Source of the DNA: Deltaproteobacteria bacterium
GTDB taxonomy: Bacteria > Desulfobacterota > DAOWNY01
Assembly (NCBI GenBank): GCA_030642325.1
Contig: DAOWNY010000112.1
Location: 1-6,094, forward strand
Reading direction: 5' to 3'
DNA length: 6,094 nt
The translations under genes were made by a program, and so were the position numbers. Positions within the stretch are counted from its first letter, which is position 1. Each line of letters begins with the position of its first letter. Positions 5,519 through 6,094 of the stretch are shown here, piece by piece. Below the pieces are notes generated by a model. The model did not search any database. It was given only the letters and a program-made list of their open reading frames with translations, and had not been told where the DNA came from.

Positions 5519-5755
5519 TTATTTCTCCGGCGGCAATGGTTCGCTGGGCTTAACCCCGTACTTTTTTTCCCTTGCCCTGCCCCACCAGCATCCCCCAAAA
5601 GTCAGCAAAATTTCAACTTTTTGAAATACCCTGGCAAATGGATTCCCCTTTCGGGCGCTTCTGCAAATTGGGCAACCAAACTCACAATAGTCAGGATCAC
5701 CCGGGTGCATGATCGGCATCTTCCATCCCTTCCATCCGTACTGCTTTGTTTCCAT
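5519..5755 (-). CDS. Small cysteine-rich protein of unknown function (78 aa)
   Basis: I do not recognise a named family. The protein has four cysteines: Cys24, Cys28 and Cys31 in the segment DYCEFGCPIC (CX3CX2C) and Cys56 in FGGCWWGRARE. They could bind a metal or an Fe-S cluster; the three-Cys spacing equals that of radical SAM enzymes, but there is no SAM-domain sequence around it and the protein is far too short. The remainder is basic and aromatic (four Trp, many Lys/Arg), with a Pro-rich tail SEPLPPEK, and has no signal peptide or clear membrane segment. Support for a real gene: an ATG start, AGGGGGG (plus-strand 5764-5770) eight bases upstream, and a good intrinsic terminator soon after the stop. 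It lies 198 bases downstream of a NifU-like gene, which makes a link to Fe-S metabolism possible but unproven. Confidence 0.75.
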   Translation of the reverse strand: METKQYGWKGWKMPIMHPGDPDYCEFGCPICRSARKGNPFARVFQKVEILLTFGGCWWGRAREKKYGVKPSEPLPPEK

Positions 5756-5763
5756 TACTTAAT

Positions 5764-5770
5764 CCCCCCT
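5764..5770 (-). promoter_or_regulatory. Strong ribosome binding site of the 78-aa protein
   Basis: On the - strand the sequence AGGGGGG lies eight bases before the ATG at 5755. It is one of the better Shine-Dalgarno-like sites in the window and supports translation of this small gene. Confidence 0.6.
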
Positions 5771-5953
5771 GTAAACTTTACTTATTTAACTAGTTAATAA
5801 AATTAACAAAAAAGGAACCTAAAAGGAAGTAGGATGAAGTTACAACTGCAACCTTAAATAAATGGAGCTTCCAACCATCAAATCGAGTTTTCAGGATACA
5901 AAATTTGTTTGCCAAACTTAGGGAATAGTAGAATGAGTCTATAAACGGATCAC

Positions 5954-6094
5954 TTATCTCCTTTGGTAAGTCTTCTTCCAAGGCTCCCGCTTGAATTCTA
6001 AATAATCCCCCAAAGCCCCCTTCAGGGTATTGGAGGCCAATAGGGCACAGTGGACACTGTCCTCAGGCAGACCGTCTAAACCCTGAAGGATCGA
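5954..6094 (-). CDS. NifU/IscU-like Fe-S cluster assembly scaffold protein, C-terminal fragment
   Basis: The frame runs in from the right window edge and ends with TAA at 5956-5954, giving the last 46 residues. They read LDGLPEDSVHCALLASNTL, then KGALGDYLEFKREPWKKTY and a short basic end. This matches the C-terminal part of the NifU N-terminal (IscU/SufU) domain, where a Gly-Leu-Pro turn precedes His-Cys and a helix ending in DY; the Cys of HCALLA corresponds to the third cluster ligand. Such proteins assemble Fe-S clusters from sulfur supplied by a cysteine desulfurase and pass them to apo-proteins. The protein ends after the scaffold domain, so it is a free-standing scaffold and not a full three-domain NifU. 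The upstream gene, possibly a desulfurase, is outside the window. Only the end is seen, so the exact subfamily is open. Confidence 0.75.
   Translation of the reverse strand, partial: SILQGLDGLPEDSVHCALLASNTLKGALGDYLEFKREPWKKTYQRR

Noticed and set aside
5519..5755. The small Cys protein as a miniature radical SAM enzyme
   Set aside because: Only the CX3CX2C spacing agrees; the flanking residues, the glycine-rich SAM motif and the barrel are all absent in 78 residues.
5790..5981. A - strand 63-codon frame with a hydrophobic C-terminal stretch
   Set aside because: It starts with TTG, overlaps the last 28 bases of the NifU-like gene in another frame, and has no properly spaced ribosome binding site. 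The sequence is AT-rich and the hydrophobic end fits translated non-coding DNA.

Overview
The window is a typical stretch of bacterial chromosome with two blocks that converge near position 3000. There is no CRISPR array, transposase, phage gene, rRNA or tRNA that I can recognise. Dense packing, short leaders, several TTG start codons, a free-standing NifU-type scaffold protein and small Cys-rich/Fe-S proteins suggest an anaerobe, perhaps of the Peptococcaceae/Desulfotomaculum kind. This is inference, and no gene here fixes the taxonomy.

Left block (1-2986, + strand): a polar amino-acid type ABC importer in the order solute-binding protein (5' end cut by the window edge), permease, permease, ATPase. 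The two permeases are separate EAA-loop proteins of equal length (222 aa), as in HisQ/HisM or GlnM/GlnP pairs. The binding protein would capture an amino acid outside the membrane, the permease pair would form the channel, and the ATPase would power uptake. The substrate cannot be read from the sequence. This block is visibly richer in G+C than the rest.

Right block (3047-6094, all - strand, so read from right to left): the last 46 codons of a NifU/IscU-like Fe-S scaffold gene; a 78-aa cysteine protein of unknown function with a strong ribosome binding site and its own intrinsic terminator; a radical SAM protein of the COG0731 type with a C-terminal winged-helix domain; a 274-base intergenic stretch carrying degenerate heptanucleotide repeats; and a two-gene unit of a zinc-ribbon Nudix hydrolase and PgsA (phosphatidylglycerophosphate synthase). 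Both genes of that last unit start with TTG, and they overlap by four bases (TTGA).

I found no clearly new multi-gene system. The points most worth a second look are the 78-aa CX3CX2C protein beside the NifU-like gene, the heptamer repeats at 4163-4335, the TTG/TTGA coupling of the Nudix and pgsA genes, the likely TTG start of the radical SAM gene, and the change of base composition at the convergence point.
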